Positions 1-8,575 of a DNA stretch of 64,000 nucleotides are shown here, piece by piece. How positions within the stretch are numbered: position 1 is the stretch's first letter; the number at the start of each line of letters is the position of its first letter. A program made the position numbers and the translations under genes. Source of the stretch: Leucobacter aridicollis (GTDB taxonomy: Bacteria; Actinomycetota; Actinomycetes; Actinomycetales; Microbacteriaceae); contig NZ_CP075339.1 of the NCBI RefSeq assembly GCF_024399335.1, forward strand, positions 1,612,001 through 1,676,000. Direction: 5' to 3'. The notes below the pieces were generated by a model. It saw only the letters and a program-made list of their open reading frames with translations. It did no database searches and was not told the DNA's origin.

Positions 1-222
1 CTCGTGAACCGGCTTCAGCAGCAGCGCCCTGACCTCACGATCTTCTGCCTCGACCCGGTCGTGTGCCCGTGCTCGACAATGTATCGAATCCACCCCGCCT
101 ACCTTGCCTGGACACTTGAGTCGCTCCTCGCTGGGCAGGTGCCGAACCAGATCAGCGTCACGGATGACGTGGCGCACGACTCGCGGATCGCGCTCGAGCG
201 GATGCTTGCGGCGAAGCCGTGA
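1..222 (+). CDS. nadA: Quinolinate synthase, C-terminal end (partial)
   Basis: This is the 3' end of a gene that begins before the window. NadA condenses iminoaspartate with dihydroxyacetone phosphate to quinolinate and carries a 4Fe-4S cluster. The visible tail holds the C-terminal cysteine region (CPCSTMYRIHPAYLAWTLE, around residues 22-40 of the visible part). The family normally has a cluster-ligand Cys followed by M and a hydrophobic helix here. The stop overlaps the GTG start of nadB by 4 nt (GTGA), so the two are translationally coupled. A GTG at position 4 is in frame but is unlikely to be the real start, because most of the enzyme would be missing. Confidence 0.9.
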   Translation, partial: LVNRLQQQRPDLTIFCLDPVVCPCSTMYRIHPAYLAWTLESLLAGQVPNQISVTDDVAHDSRIALERMLAAKP

Positions 223-1889
223 TTCTCGTCATCGGAGCAGGTGTTGCTGGGCTCTCGTCCGCGCTTGCGGCGGTGGCGAGGGGCGCAGAGGTGATGCTCG
301 TGACGCCGGGACGCTTGCGGGATGGCGGCAACACTGCGCTCGCGCAGGGAGGAATCGCCGCGGCTGTCGGGCCGGGCGACACGACTGACGCGCACCTCGC
401 CGACACTGTCAGTGCGGGGGCAGGCCTCGTCAACGCCACGGCCGCGCGCGTGCTGACTGTCGAAGGCGCCAGGATTGTGCGCGAGTTGCTCGCCGCTGGG
501 CTGGCAGTCGACCGCGCCAGCGATGACTCGGTGCTACTCGGGCTTGAGGGGGCTCACAGTGTGCCCCGCATACTTCACTCGGGTGGCGACCGCACGGGGG
601 CGGCGCTGCATGCCTTCCTGGCAGAGCGTGCGCTTGTTGCAGTCGCCGAAGGAAGGCTGCAACTCCGCGAAGAAACCAGACTGACCGCACTCATCGTCGA
701 TGCCGGGGAAGTGACGGGTGCGCAGCTCCGAACTGCCGGCCCATCCGGCGACGCCAGCGCGAACACCGCGCAGCCCGCTGCCGCTGTCGTGCTGGCGACG
801 GGCGGCTATGCCGCAATGTATCCGCGCACGACGAACCACGCGGGGGCGCGGGGCGAAGGGATCCTCATCGCCGCGCGAGCCGGTGCGCTTGTCTCTGACC
901 TCGAGTTCGTGCAGTTTCACCCAACCGCGCTTGAGAGCGGTGAGCTCATCTCGGAAGCGGTCCGTGGCGCCGGTGCCGTGCTGCGAGACTTCGCAGGGCG
1001 GCGGTTCATGGAGGGGCGTCACCCGCTTGCCGAGCTCGCGTCGCGCGACGTCGTGTCTCGCGAGATTCACCGCGTGCTCCGTGAGGGGACTCGGGGGCCA
1101 GGGGGCGGCGGAGCGTCGTTGGACACAGTCTTTCTCGATGCGACCCCCATCGAACGGGAGCACGGCCGTGGGGCCCTCGAGAGACTGTTCCCCGGTATCT
1201 CTGCTGCAGTTAGGGCCCAGGGCTTCGACTGGACACGCGATCCAATCCCGGTGACGCCCGCTGCTCACTACTCCATGGGTGGCGTCGCCAGTGACGTGCT
1301 CGGGCGAAGCAGCCTTCCGGGCTTGTTCGTTGCCGGAGAAGTCGCATCAACAGGCGTGCACGGTGCCAACCGGCTCGCCTCGAACTCCCTGCTTGAAGGG
1401 CTCGTCTTTGGCGAGCGTGCGGGCGCAGAGGCCGCGCGCTACGCAGCCTCTGGCAAGCAAGGCTGGGACGTCGCTGCGGCTGCGCTTGGGGTTGAGATGG
1501 ACACCGACCCAGGTCAGAGCGTGGCTCGCCTCACCCAAGGTGGGGAAGGGTGCGCCACAGCGGGCACCGGCGCGGCAGGTGTGGCCAGGGCGACAGCCGA
1601 AGCCGCCACCGCAGGTGGAGCCACCGCGGTCGCGGAAGCGATCGCGGGATCTCTCGGGATCGAGCGCGACGCCGACGGGCTGTTGCGAGCTTCCAGCGTC
1701 TTCGCCAGGGAAGCTGCCCTCGGCTCAGACCTGGCGGAGTTCGCTGGCCTCGTGTGCGTTGCGGCGCTCGCGCGCACTGAATCTCGCGGGGCTCACCAGC
1801 GATCCGACCACCCAGATACTCACGACCGCTTTGCCCAACGACGCGGGCTCGTACTGACGCCTTCGAGGGAGCCAGTCGCTGTCGGCTAG
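219..1889 (+). CDS. nadB: L-aspartate oxidase
   Basis: Flavoprotein that oxidises L-aspartate to iminoaspartate for quinolinate synthesis. The 556-residue protein opens with a dinucleotide-binding motif (VIGAGVAGLSSA, residues 4-15). Next comes the FAD segment NTALAQGGIAAA near residue 34, where NadB has Asn in place of the flavin-linking His of succinate dehydrogenases. QFHPTAL follows near residue 230 and HYSMGG near 349. Both motifs are conserved in the fumarate reductase/aspartate oxidase superfamily. The C-terminal helical part is Ala/Gly rich (about residues 430-500), which may be a lineage-specific insertion. The GTG start is inside the nadA stop. The gene sits between nadA and nadC in the de novo NAD operon. 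Confidence 0.95.
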   Translation: MILVIGAGVAGLSSALAAVARGAEVMLVTPGRLRDGGNTALAQGGIAAAVGPGDTTDAHLADTVSAGAGLVNATAARVLTVEGARIVRELLAAGLAVDRASDDSVLLGLEGAHSVPRILHSGGDRTGAALHAFLAERALVAVAEGRLQLREETRLTALIVDAGEVTGAQLRTAGPSGDASANTAQPAAAVVLATGGYAAMYPRTTNHAGARGEGILIAARAGALVSDLEFVQFHPTALESGELISEAVRGAGAVLRDFAGRRFMEGRHPLAELASRDVVSREIHRVLREGTRGPGGGGASLDTVFLDATPIEREHGRGALERLFPGISAAVRAQGFDWTRDPIPVTPAAHYSMGGVASDVLGRSSLPGLFVAGEVASTGVHGANRLASNSLLEGLVFGERAGAEAARYAASGKQGWDVAAAALGVEMDTDPGQSVARLTQGGEGCATAGTGAAGVARATAEAATAGGATAVAEAIAGSLGIERDADGLLRASSVFAREAALGSDLAEFAGLVCVAALARTESRGAHQRSDHPDTHDRFAQRRGLVLTPSREPVAVG

Positions 1890-1972
1890 CGTGACGTCGC
1901 ACCGAAGCCCCCGATTTCACCCCACATTCACCTGAGCGCAACGCTCACGCCACAACCCCGAGGAGCTGCCAC

Positions 1973-2821
1973 GTGCTTACCCCGCAAATCGTTTCTGATG
2001 TCGTTGGGCGCGCCCTCGCTGAAGACGCCCCGTGGGGCGACCTGACTGTCGCGCTCGCGATTCCTGAGGATGCGAGAATCACGACGGTACTCGTTGCGCG
2101 CGAGTCGGGAGTGTTCGCGGGCGGGCCGCTGATCCTTGAGACCTTCAGGCAGGTCGACGACCGGATCGGCGTGACCGATCTCGCGCCGGAGGGAACCGCT
2201 TTCATCGCGGGCGATGTGCTCGCGCGGATCGCTGGTCCGGCACGCGGGGTGCTCACTGGTGAGCGGGTGGCACTGAATTTTAGCCAGCGCTTGAGCGGCA
2301 TCGCGACGCTCACGTCGACGTTCGTCGCTCTCGTCGCGCACACGGGTGCGCGGATCGCTGACACCCGGAAGACGACTCCGGGCCTCCGGGCCCTCGAGAA
2401 GCACGCGGTGGCCGCCGGCGGGGGATCGAACCACCGCTTCGGTCTCTCTGACGCGATCATGGTGAAAGACAACCATCTGGCGGCCCTCGGGGCGGTCGAC
2501 GCGGCGACGACGACGGCCGCGCTCGCGACGCTGCGGGCCAGAGCTGGGCACACGACGTCGATCGTTGTGGAGGTCGACAGGCTCGACCAGATCGAAGCGG
2601 TGCTCGCCGCAAACCCGACGGGGGTGCTGCTCGACAATTTCTCCCTCGAAGACCTTCGCGCGGGGGTGGCTCTCATCGGTGACCGGGCGCTCGCAGAGGC
2701 GAGCGGCGGCGTGAATCTTGACACGGTGGCTGGCATTGCGGAGACCGGCGTCGATGTGATCTCGGTCGGGTTGCTCACACACGGGGCGCGGGCGCTCGAC
2801 CTCGGGCTTGACGCCGAATGA
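1973..2821 (+). CDS. nadC: Nicotinate-nucleotide pyrophosphorylase (carboxylating)
   Basis: Quinolinate phosphoribosyltransferase; converts quinolinate and PRPP to nicotinate mononucleotide, CO2 and PPi. The 282-residue length is normal. Visible motifs are EDAPWGDLT near the N terminus, the substrate-binding block TRKTTPGLR (about residue 131) followed by the GGGSNHRFGLSD/MVKDNH block, and the C-terminal GGVNLDTV and ISVGLLTH segments. The GTG start is chosen because it follows GAGGAG at about 9 nt and because homology begins at once. An 83-nt gap separates it from nadB; its stop overlaps the next gene's ATG (ATGA). Confidence 0.95.
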   Translation: MLTPQIVSDVVGRALAEDAPWGDLTVALAIPEDARITTVLVARESGVFAGGPLILETFRQVDDRIGVTDLAPEGTAFIAGDVLARIAGPARGVLTGERVALNFSQRLSGIATLTSTFVALVAHTGARIADTRKTTPGLRALEKHAVAAGGGSNHRFGLSDAIMVKDNHLAALGAVDAATTTAALATLRARAGHTTSIVVEVDRLDQIEAVLAANPTGVLLDNFSLEDLRAGVALIGDRALAEASGGVNLDTVAGIAETGVDVISVGLLTHGARALDLGLDAE

Positions 2822-4008
2822 ACGCTGGCGGAACAGGCGGCGGCGCCCACCCTGGCGGTTATCTCGACGCAGCGGCGACTGCTCCGTTGCGGCCGGAAGC
2901 ACTCGACGCAATGCTGCGGGTGTTCACCGGAGGACAGGCGAACGCATCGAGCGTGCACTCGCCCGGGTTCCGCGCGCGCGAGGAGATTGAGGCGGCACGC
3001 GCGCGCATTGCCGCGGCACTTGGCGCCCGGCCCGCTGACGTGATCTTCACGTCGGGCGGGACGGAAGCGAACTCGCTCGCGATTGTGGGGCTCGCCCTCG
3101 CCACCCCCCGCGGTCGGCACCTCGTCACCACCGCTATCGAACACTCATCAGTGCTTGAATCGTGCCGGTACCTTGAGCGGGTGTTTGGCTTCGAACTCAC
3201 GGTGCTGCCCGTCAATGGTGAGGGCCGAGTGAGCCCCGCCGATCTCCGCGGAGCCCTTCGACCCGACACGACGCTGGTTTCGATTGGCCTCGCGAACGGC
3301 GAAGTCGGCACTGTGCAGGACGTGCCGGCGCTCGCGACTCTCGCGGGTGAGGTCGGGGCGATCGTGCACACTGACGCGGTGCAGGCTGCGGCATCGCTCC
3401 CCGTTTCGGTGAGCGAGGGGGACGCGTGGCCTGGCGGCGCCGTCGACGCGCTGAGTGTCGCCTCGCACAAGTTTGGCGGCCCCCAGGGCGTCGGCGCACT
3501 CGTCGCTCGAAACCGGCTCAGGCTCGAACCAATCATCCACGGCGGCGGGCAGGAGCGCGGGGCTCGATCCGGCACCGAGAACGTCGCCGGAATCGCGGGG
3601 TTCGCCGCGGCGGTCGGCGCGGCCACCGCGCAGATCGGGGCGTCGGCGCTCGCGCTCATGGAGAGCCGGGACGCGCTCACCGACAGGATCCTCGCTGAGG
3701 TGCCCGGCGCCCGGCTCACCGGGCATCCGACGGAGCGGCTGCCCGGCCACGCCTCGTTCACCGTGCAGGGGGTGAGCGGGGAATCGATGCTCGTTGCGCT
3801 CGATGCTGCAGGGCTCGCGGTGTCCTCAGGCTCGGCCTGTGCTGCGGGCAAGTCCGAGCCCTCTCCGGTGCTGCTCGCGCTGGGTGTCTCCGACGAGCTT
3901 GCGCAGACCGCCGTTCGGTTCAGCCTTGCAGGCCCGCTTCCTGGCGAGACGCTCGATCGGATCGTTCGCGTGCTGCGGTCCGAGGTGCTGCGGGGCGTCG
4001 CGGGCTGA
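2818..4008 (+). CDS. Cysteine desulfurase, NifS/IscS family, in the NAD operon
   Basis: PLP enzyme that takes sulfur from cysteine to a persulfide for Fe-S cluster assembly. The PLP lysine is in SVASHKFGG (about residue 217). The catalytic cysteine lies in SSGSACAAGKSEPS (about residue 341). The long Cys-loop pattern matches group I (IscS/NifS). The ATG overlaps the nadC stop. Placement after nadA-nadB-nadC suggests that it supplies the 4Fe-4S cluster of NadA, as NadS-type desulfurases are proposed to do. This job is inferred from position; it could also serve as the general NifS. Its last 89 nt overlap the convergent permease gene. Confidence 0.9.
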   Translation: MNAGGTGGGAHPGGYLDAAATAPLRPEALDAMLRVFTGGQANASSVHSPGFRAREEIEAARARIAAALGARPADVIFTSGGTEANSLAIVGLALATPRGRHLVTTAIEHSSVLESCRYLERVFGFELTVLPVNGEGRVSPADLRGALRPDTTLVSIGLANGEVGTVQDVPALATLAGEVGAIVHTDAVQAAASLPVSVSEGDAWPGGAVDALSVASHKFGGPQGVGALVARNRLRLEPIIHGGGQERGARSGTENVAGIAGFAAAVGAATAQIGASALALMESRDALTDRILAEVPGARLTGHPTERLPGHASFTVQGVSGESMLVALDAAGLAVSSGSACAAGKSEPSPVLLALGVSDELAQTAVRFSLAGPLPGETLDRIVRVLRSEVLRGVAG

Positions 4009-4945
4009 TGCCGCCGCCGGGGCTGGCTGTCGTGCGCAGCTGACCGCGCGTCGGAGGCGCGAGCTGCCCCGCGAGCATCGCGGCGAGGGCGACGCCGAAG
4101 CCGACGAGCTGCACGGGTGCGAGCGACTCGCCAGCGACGAGAACGCCTAGTGCGGCGGCGACGAGTGGCGACAGTAGCCCGAGCAGAGCGGTCGAGGTCA
4201 CGGGCAGCTGCCTGATTCCCGAGAACCAGATTGTGTAGCTCGCCAGCGCCCCGAACACAGCAAGCCAGGCGTACCCCCACGCCGCCGCCGCGTCGACCAC
4301 GGGCGGGACGCCGTCGATGATGAGCGCGGGCCCGGCGATCACTAGGCCGGCCGCGGTGAGCTGCCAGCCGGCGAGCGCCATCGCCGAGACGCCCTCGGGC
4401 CTGCCCCAGCGCTTCGTAAGGACGACCCCCGTGCCCATCGACAAGGTGCCGGCAAGCCCCGCGAGGATGCCGACGGGGGAGAACCCGGCACCAGGACCGA
4501 GAACGACGAGGCCGACGCCGACGACGCCGACGATGCCCCAGCCAAGACGCCAGCCGGAGAGCCGCTCACCGAGGATTACGACCGCGAGAAATGCGACGAT
4601 GATCGGCTGGCCTGCGCCGAGCGTCGCGGCGACGCCGCCTGGGAGGTGCTGCGCCGAGATGAAGAGCAGCGGGAAGAAGGCAGCCATGTTTAAAGTGCCG
4701 AGCACAAGGCTCTTCCACCACCAGGATCCCCGCGGGAGCGTCCGGGTGATAAGCAGCGCGATGAGACCCGCGGGGAGTGACCGCATGAGCGCGGCGAAGA
4801 GCGGGTGGCCGTCGGGAAGCAGGTGCGTCGTCACGAGGTAGGTCGTGCCCCAGATCGCCGGGGCGAGAGCGGTGAGCGCGATGAGCGAAGTGCGGGGCCG
4901 AGAGGCGGCGGCCAGCGGAGCTGGTGATACTGATGGGCTGTTCAC
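3920..4945 (-). CDS. EamA/DMT-superfamily permease
   Basis: Inner-membrane protein with ten predicted hydrophobic segments arranged as two EamA repeats. The first repeat opens with PAIWGTTYLVT and the second with LAGTLSMGTGVVLTKRWG. Proteins of this family export amino acids, metabolites or drugs; the substrate cannot be told from sequence. The GTG at 4945 is preferred because GGA lies just upstream. A TTG at 4972 would add nine residues. The C-terminal about 40 residues are polar and Arg/Pro rich and run antisense over the end of the cysteine desulfurase. Divergent from a LysR gene 79 nt away, which probably controls it. Confidence 0.85.
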   Translation of the reverse strand: MNSPSVSPAPLAAASRPRTSLIALTALAPAIWGTTYLVTTHLLPDGHPLFAALMRSLPAGLIALLITRTLPRGSWWWKSLVLGTLNMAAFFPLLFISAQHLPGGVAATLGAGQPIIVAFLAVVILGERLSGWRLGWGIVGVVGVGLVVLGPGAGFSPVGILAGLAGTLSMGTGVVLTKRWGRPEGVSAMALAGWQLTAAGLVIAGPALIIDGVPPVVDAAAAWGYAWLAVFGALASYTIWFSGIRQLPVTSTALLGLLSPLVAAALGVLVAGESLAPVQLVGFGVALAAMLAGQLAPPTRGQLRTTASPGGGISPRRPAAPRTAARERSDRASRQEAGLQG

Positions 4946-5024
4946 GCTTCCATCGTCCTCGCGCCCGGTCAATCAGTCCAACGCATAATTGTGATTGCAT
5001 TCATGAAATGAGATCATTAATCGT

Positions 5025-5909
5025 ATGGAGCTGCAGCAGATGCGATACGTGGTCGCGGTCGCTGAGGAGCGGAACTTCACCCGCGCGGCGGAACGCTGTC
5101 GCGTCGTCCAATCGGCCCTGAGCCACCAGGTGAAGGCGCTCGAGCGCGAACTCGGGGTGCGGCTGTTCGCGCGCACGAGCCGCCGGGTGGAACTCACCGC
5201 CGCCGGCGAGGCCTTTCTGCCGCACGCCCGCGCGAGCCTTGAATCGGCTGAGCGCGCCATCGCAGACGCCGCCTCGGCAGCCGGCGAGGTGCGCGGCACC
5301 CTGACGATTGGGCTGATCCCGACCGTGACCGCGCTCGACGCGCCCGCAGCGCTTGCTGAGTTTCACCGCTCGCACCCCGCCGTGCAGATCGCGCTGCGTG
5401 GCGGTGGGAGCAACGAGTTCGTCGCGGCGATTGCTGCGGGCAGGATGGACATCGCCGTGCTCGGGCTTCCAGACGACTCGCCCCCGAAAGGAGTCGCCCA
5501 CCGCGAGCTTGTCCGCGAGCGCTTCGTCGCCGTCGTGGGAGAGCAGCACCCGCTCGCTGGCAGGGGGCGGGTGAGTCTCGCCGACATTGCCGAAGAGACC
5601 TTCGTCGACTTCCCAGTGAGTACCCCGGGGCGCGCGCAGTCCGATCTCGCGTTCGAAGCGGCAGGAGTGCGCCGTGAGGTCGCCTTCGAGGTGATGGACA
5701 TGGGCATTATCGTGGAGCTCATTCGGCACGGCCTCGTCGTCGCTCTCCTTGCACCCGCCCTCGTTGCCGACATGGCAGGCATCGCCACAGTCGAACTCAC
5801 CGACGGGCCGGGAAGAGTCGAGTACCTCGCTTGGAGTGAGTTCAACCCGTCGCCCGCCGCGCTCGCGTTCCTGCGAACGGTCGAGCGCGGCGGCCGCGCA
5901 CGCGGTTAG
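5025..5909 (+). CDS. LysR-family transcriptional regulator
   Basis: DNA-binding regulator of 294 residues. An N-terminal winged HTH (MELQQMRYVVAVAEERNFTR, then the recognition helix QSALSHQVKALERELG) covers residues 1-60. A periplasmic-binding-protein-like effector domain follows from about residue 90. It is divergent from the EamA permease across an AT-rich 79-nt spacer, the usual layout for a LysR activator and its target. The effector is unknown. The ATG is taken because the HTH begins at residue 1. Confidence 0.9.
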   Translation: MELQQMRYVVAVAEERNFTRAAERCRVVQSALSHQVKALERELGVRLFARTSRRVELTAAGEAFLPHARASLESAERAIADAASAAGEVRGTLTIGLIPTVTALDAPAALAEFHRSHPAVQIALRGGGSNEFVAAIAAGRMDIAVLGLPDDSPPKGVAHRELVRERFVAVVGEQHPLAGRGRVSLADIAEETFVDFPVSTPGRAQSDLAFEAAGVRREVAFEVMDMGIIVELIRHGLVVALLAPALVADMAGIATVELTDGPGRVEYLAWSEFNPSPAALAFLRTVERGGRARG

Positions 5910-5921
5910 GCCCGCGCCGAG

Positions 5922-7553
5922 CTACTCAGGCAGCTCGGGGAGCTGCGTCATACGCCCCTCCTCGTCGAGTGCGAGCACCGTATCGATGCCGATGCGCCGA
6001 AGGAACCCGAAGTCGTGGCTCACCACGAGCAGCGCGCCCCTGTAGGCATCGAGCGCCTCGGCGAGTTGGGCGACGCTCGCAATGTCGAGGTTGTTTGTCG
6101 GCTCGTCGAGCACGAGCAGCTGCGCAGGCGGGTCGGCGAGCAGCAGGGTCGCGAGCGAGACGCGGAACCGTTCGCCGCCCGAGAGGGTGCGCACGGGCCG
6201 GTCGACAGCGTCGCCGCGGAGCAAAAGCCGGGCGAGCTGGTTGCGGATCGCTCCCTGCTCGGTGCCGGGCGCGACGCGCTGCACGTTCTGGATCGCGCTC
6301 TCATTGTCCACGAGGCCGTCGAGCCGCTGCGGCAGATAGCCGACGGTGTCGGTCACGAGCCGCGCCGCAGGGCGATCCGGATCACCCTCTCGCTGCCCGA
6401 GCAACTGGGCTATGAGTGTCGATTTGCCGCTGCCGTTCGCACCGACGAGGGCGACACGCTCGGGCCCCTGCACGACGACAGTGCGGCCGCCGTCCGCAAA
6501 TTCGGCTATCCGCCGGCCTCGCGGAACCCCCGGGTCCGGGAGGGTGAGGTGGATGTGCTCGTCCTCTCGAACCCGCGCGTCTGCCGCGTCGAGCGCAGAC
6601 TGTGCGGCGCGAACCTTGTCGTCGAGCGCGCCGCGCATAGCCCCGGCGGACTCCTGGGCGCTACTTGCCCGCCTTCCCTGGAGAATCTTCGGTATGCCCC
6701 CGTCTTTCTGGGTCTTCTTCGCGGTGCGCTCGCGACGCGCGAGCTTTGTCTCCGCCTCAACCCGCTGACGCTTCTCGGCCTTTAGCGTCTGCTGCGCGGA
6801 CCGTGCCGCCTGCTGTGCAGCCGCCTGCTCCTGCTCGAGATGCGCCTGCCACTCGCTGTAGGGTCCGCCAAATGTCGTGAGTGTCCCCGCGTGGAGCTCA
6901 GTCGTGTGTTCCATGCGCTCGAGGAGCTCGAGGTCATGGCTCACGACGACGAGCGTGCCCGGCCATTCGTCGACGAGTTCGGCAAGCCGGGAGCGCGTCG
7001 GCCGGTCGAGGTTGTTCGTCGGCTCGTCGAGCAGGGTGATCGCCGTGCGGCGGATGCTGAGCCCCGTGATCGCGATGAGCATGGCCTCCCCGCCAGAGAC
7101 CTCGGAGACGCGGCGATCCAGATCGCTCGCCGCGAAACCGATGCGGCCGAGCGCCTCGTCCGCGCGCGACTCGATATCCCAGTCGTCGCCGATCGCGTCG
7201 AAGTGCGCCTCGGCCACGTCGCCCGACTCGACGGCTCGGATTGCGGCGAGGGTGTCGTGAATGCCGAGCAGGTCCGCGATCGTCGCGTCGCCTGCGAGCG
7301 TGAGCGTTTGCGCGAGGTATCCGACGTCGCCGGCGGTGTCGATGTGGCCCGACGTTGGGGCGAGCTCGCCCGCGATGAGTCGGAGCAGCGTCGACTTGCC
7401 GGCGCCGTTTCTGCCGACGAGCCCGGTGCGGCCGGGCAGGAACGAGCCGCTCACGCGATCGAGTGCGACGGAGCCGTCGGGCCACTCCAGCGTGACATCG
7501 CGGAGTGTGATTGCAGACTTCTGGGCCTGTGCGTTGGGTGCTGAATGCAACAT
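5922..7553 (-). CDS. ABC-F family ATPase (ribosome-protection/translation factor type)
   Basis: Soluble protein of 543 residues with two ABC domains and no membrane segments. Domain 1 has Walker A GRNGAGKST (about residues 47-55), signature VSGGEAML and Walker B ITLLDEPTNNLD. A charged linker (about 225-300, rich in K, R, Q and E) is the P-site tRNA interaction motif region of ABC-F proteins. Domain 2 has GANGSGKST, LSGGERFR and LLVLDEPTNNLD. ABC-F proteins act on the ribosome, and many give resistance to macrolides, lincosamides or related drugs. A resistance role is inferred here from the long leader with a mini-ORF. RBS GAAAGAGGGG precedes the ATG. Convergent with the LysR gene, 12 nt apart. 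Confidence 0.9.
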   Translation of the reverse strand: MLHSAPNAQAQKSAITLRDVTLEWPDGSVALDRVSGSFLPGRTGLVGRNGAGKSTLLRLIAGELAPTSGHIDTAGDVGYLAQTLTLAGDATIADLLGIHDTLAAIRAVESGDVAEAHFDAIGDDWDIESRADEALGRIGFAASDLDRRVSEVSGGEAMLIAITGLSIRRTAITLLDEPTNNLDRPTRSRLAELVDEWPGTLVVVSHDLELLERMEHTTELHAGTLTTFGGPYSEWQAHLEQEQAAAQQAARSAQQTLKAEKRQRVEAETKLARRERTAKKTQKDGGIPKILQGRRASSAQESAGAMRGALDDKVRAAQSALDAADARVREDEHIHLTLPDPGVPRGRRIAEFADGGRTVVVQGPERVALVGANGSGKSTLIAQLLGQREGDPDRPAARLVTDTVGYLPQRLDGLVDNESAIQNVQRVAPGTEQGAIRNQLARLLLRGDAVDRPVRTLSGGERFRVSLATLLLADPPAQLLVLDEPTNNLDIASVAQLAEALDAYRGALLVVSHDFGFLRRIGIDTVLALDEEGRMTQLPELPE

Positions 7554-7805
7554 GGTGAGGGGTCCCCTCTTTCCTCGGCGGACTGTGGGGTCGCCGGAAT
7601 CGTGTTCGAACTGCGTGCCCGAAACGGGCGAGCGAACCGAGCGTCCTGGCGTTCAACAGATACCCAAAACAGTGGGGAGCGCCGAGCGGGCGTGGAGGTT
7701 CGCAGCGAATCGCTACGGGGCGGTCAACGCACGGGGCAGTGCCCAATAGTGCGGACGGCGGCGGTAGCGCGGAGGCTAGATGCCATCCACCTCAATCATC
7801 TCCAT
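7554..7805 (-). promoter_or_regulatory. About 250-nt leader of the ABC-F gene
   Basis: Non-coding stretch between a likely transcription start near 7805 and the ABC-F ATG at 7553. It contains a mini-ORF at 7776-7805 and a hairpin at 7617-7629 (GCCCG, 3-nt loop, CGGGC). A short palindrome GAGGGGACCCCTC covers the ribosome-binding site. Long leaders with short ORFs are typical of drug-inducible ABC-F genes, but no stop-rich terminator with a U tract is seen. Inducible attenuation is therefore only a suggestion. Confidence 0.45.
7776..7805 (-). CDS. Possible 9-codon leader ORF upstream of ABC-F
   Basis: ATG-initiated reading frame encoding MEMIEVDGI then TAG. Its ATG lies 7 nt below the hexamer TATTCT (7813-7818), the same spacing as the leaderless genes of this window, so it would be translated from the very 5' end of the ABC-F mRNA. 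It is too short for statistical support. Its position, start codon and promoter spacing are the only evidence. Confidence 0.35.
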   Translation of the reverse strand: MEMIEVDGI

Positions 7806-7812
7806 GCGGGAC

Positions 7813-7818
7813 AGAATA
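7813..7818 (-). promoter_or_regulatory. Putative -10 element of the ABC-F transcript
   Basis: TATTCT on the minus strand, 7 nt before the mini-ORF ATG. No good -35 hexamer is seen. It lies just inside the 3' untranslated side of the upstream tetR gene (stop at 7836). Confidence 0.45.
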
Positions 7819-7835
7819 GCACGCCGGGCGTGGCG

Positions 7836-8489
7836 CTATGCGGCGAGGCCTCGGGAGAGGCGGGCAAAGACCTGTTGCGCGATCGCCGCGGGGACGCCTT
7901 CTGCGCCGTCAGGATCGGCGTCACCAGCCGCCCAGTGCTCGAGCCCGAGCCTGATCGCGTCTGACGCGACCGTCGCGAGGATTCTGACGTTGAGCGGGTC
8001 GATGCCGGGGCCGCATAACTCGCTCAGGATCGGGCGGAGGCGCGCCTCAGAATCGGCATTCACCCGATGCCAGACGGCGCGGAGGAGCGGCGTCTCGGTG
8101 ATGCTGCGGAGCACGCCGCGGGTGACGCGAAGCTCCTCGCGGTCGGCCGCTGTTTGGGGGAGGAGGACCTCGTCGATGAGGCGCGGAAACAGCGTGAGCG
8201 GGTCGCGCTCGGGAGCGTCGGCGAGCAGCCGCACCCAGTTGTCAGCTCCCGACGTCAGGAGCGGGGTGATCGCATCTTCCTTCGCCGAGAAGTGCCTGTA
8301 GAACGTCCGAAGCGAGATGCCCGCGGCTTGGGCGATCGCCTCCGCCGTGACGTGCTGCGGGCCGTGCTCGGCAAAGAGCCCGGCGGCAGCCCGGGCGATC
8401 TCCAGTCTCGTTTCCTCACGGCGGCGTTCAGCGAGGGTCTGAGGTTGGGTCTCGCTGGTGGCGGGCGTGAGTGCGTCCGGGAGGTGCAT
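7836..8489 (-). CDS. TetR-family repressor
   Basis: Regulator of 217 residues. The N-terminal TetR HTH (residues about 25-70) contains EIARAAAGLFAEHG, VTAEAIAQAAGIS and the family-typical LRTFYRHFSAKED. The C-terminal ligand-binding part is not assignable to a ligand. The ATG lies 6 nt below TAGACT, a leaderless arrangement. Two near-identical inverted repeats lie between it and the divergent SDR gene, and the first overlaps this -10. It therefore probably represses both itself and the dehydrogenase. Confidence 0.92.
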   Translation of the reverse strand: MHLPDALTPATSETQPQTLAERRREETRLEIARAAAGLFAEHGPQHVTAEAIAQAAGISLRTFYRHFSAKEDAITPLLTSGADNWVRLLADAPERDPLTLFPRLIDEVLLPQTAADREELRVTRGVLRSITETPLLRAVWHRVNADSEARLRPILSELCGPGIDPLNVRILATVASDAIRLGLEHWAAGDADPDGAEGVPAAIAQQVFARLSRGLAA

Positions 8490-8495
8490 GAGGTC

Positions 8496-8501
8496 AGTCT
8501 A
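8496..8501 (-). promoter_or_regulatory. -10 element of tetR, leaderless
   Basis: TAGACT on the minus strand, 6 nt upstream of the tetR ATG at 8489. Its upstream edge touches the first TetR operator, which would allow autorepression. Confidence 0.5.
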
Positions 8502-8535
8502 TGGCATGATGTGCCATAGTGGCATGACGTGCCAT
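8501..8535. promoter_or_regulatory. Twin TetR operators
   Basis: Two inverted repeats stand side by side: ATGGCATGATGTGCCAT at 8501-8517 and TGGCATGACGTGCCA at 8520-8534. Each has TGGCA/TGCCA arms around a 5-nt spacer, and their centres are 18 bp apart. They lie between the divergent tetR and SDR genes. Repeat symmetry plus location make this the likely TetR binding region. Confidence 0.8.
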
Positions 8536-8575
8536 GCGTCGGTCGACGGTGGCTGACCGAATGAGAGGAACCCCC

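Noticed and set aside
2859..4280. 473-codon frame antisense to the cysteine desulfurase
   Set aside because: No recognisable motif, and it spans two convergent real genes.
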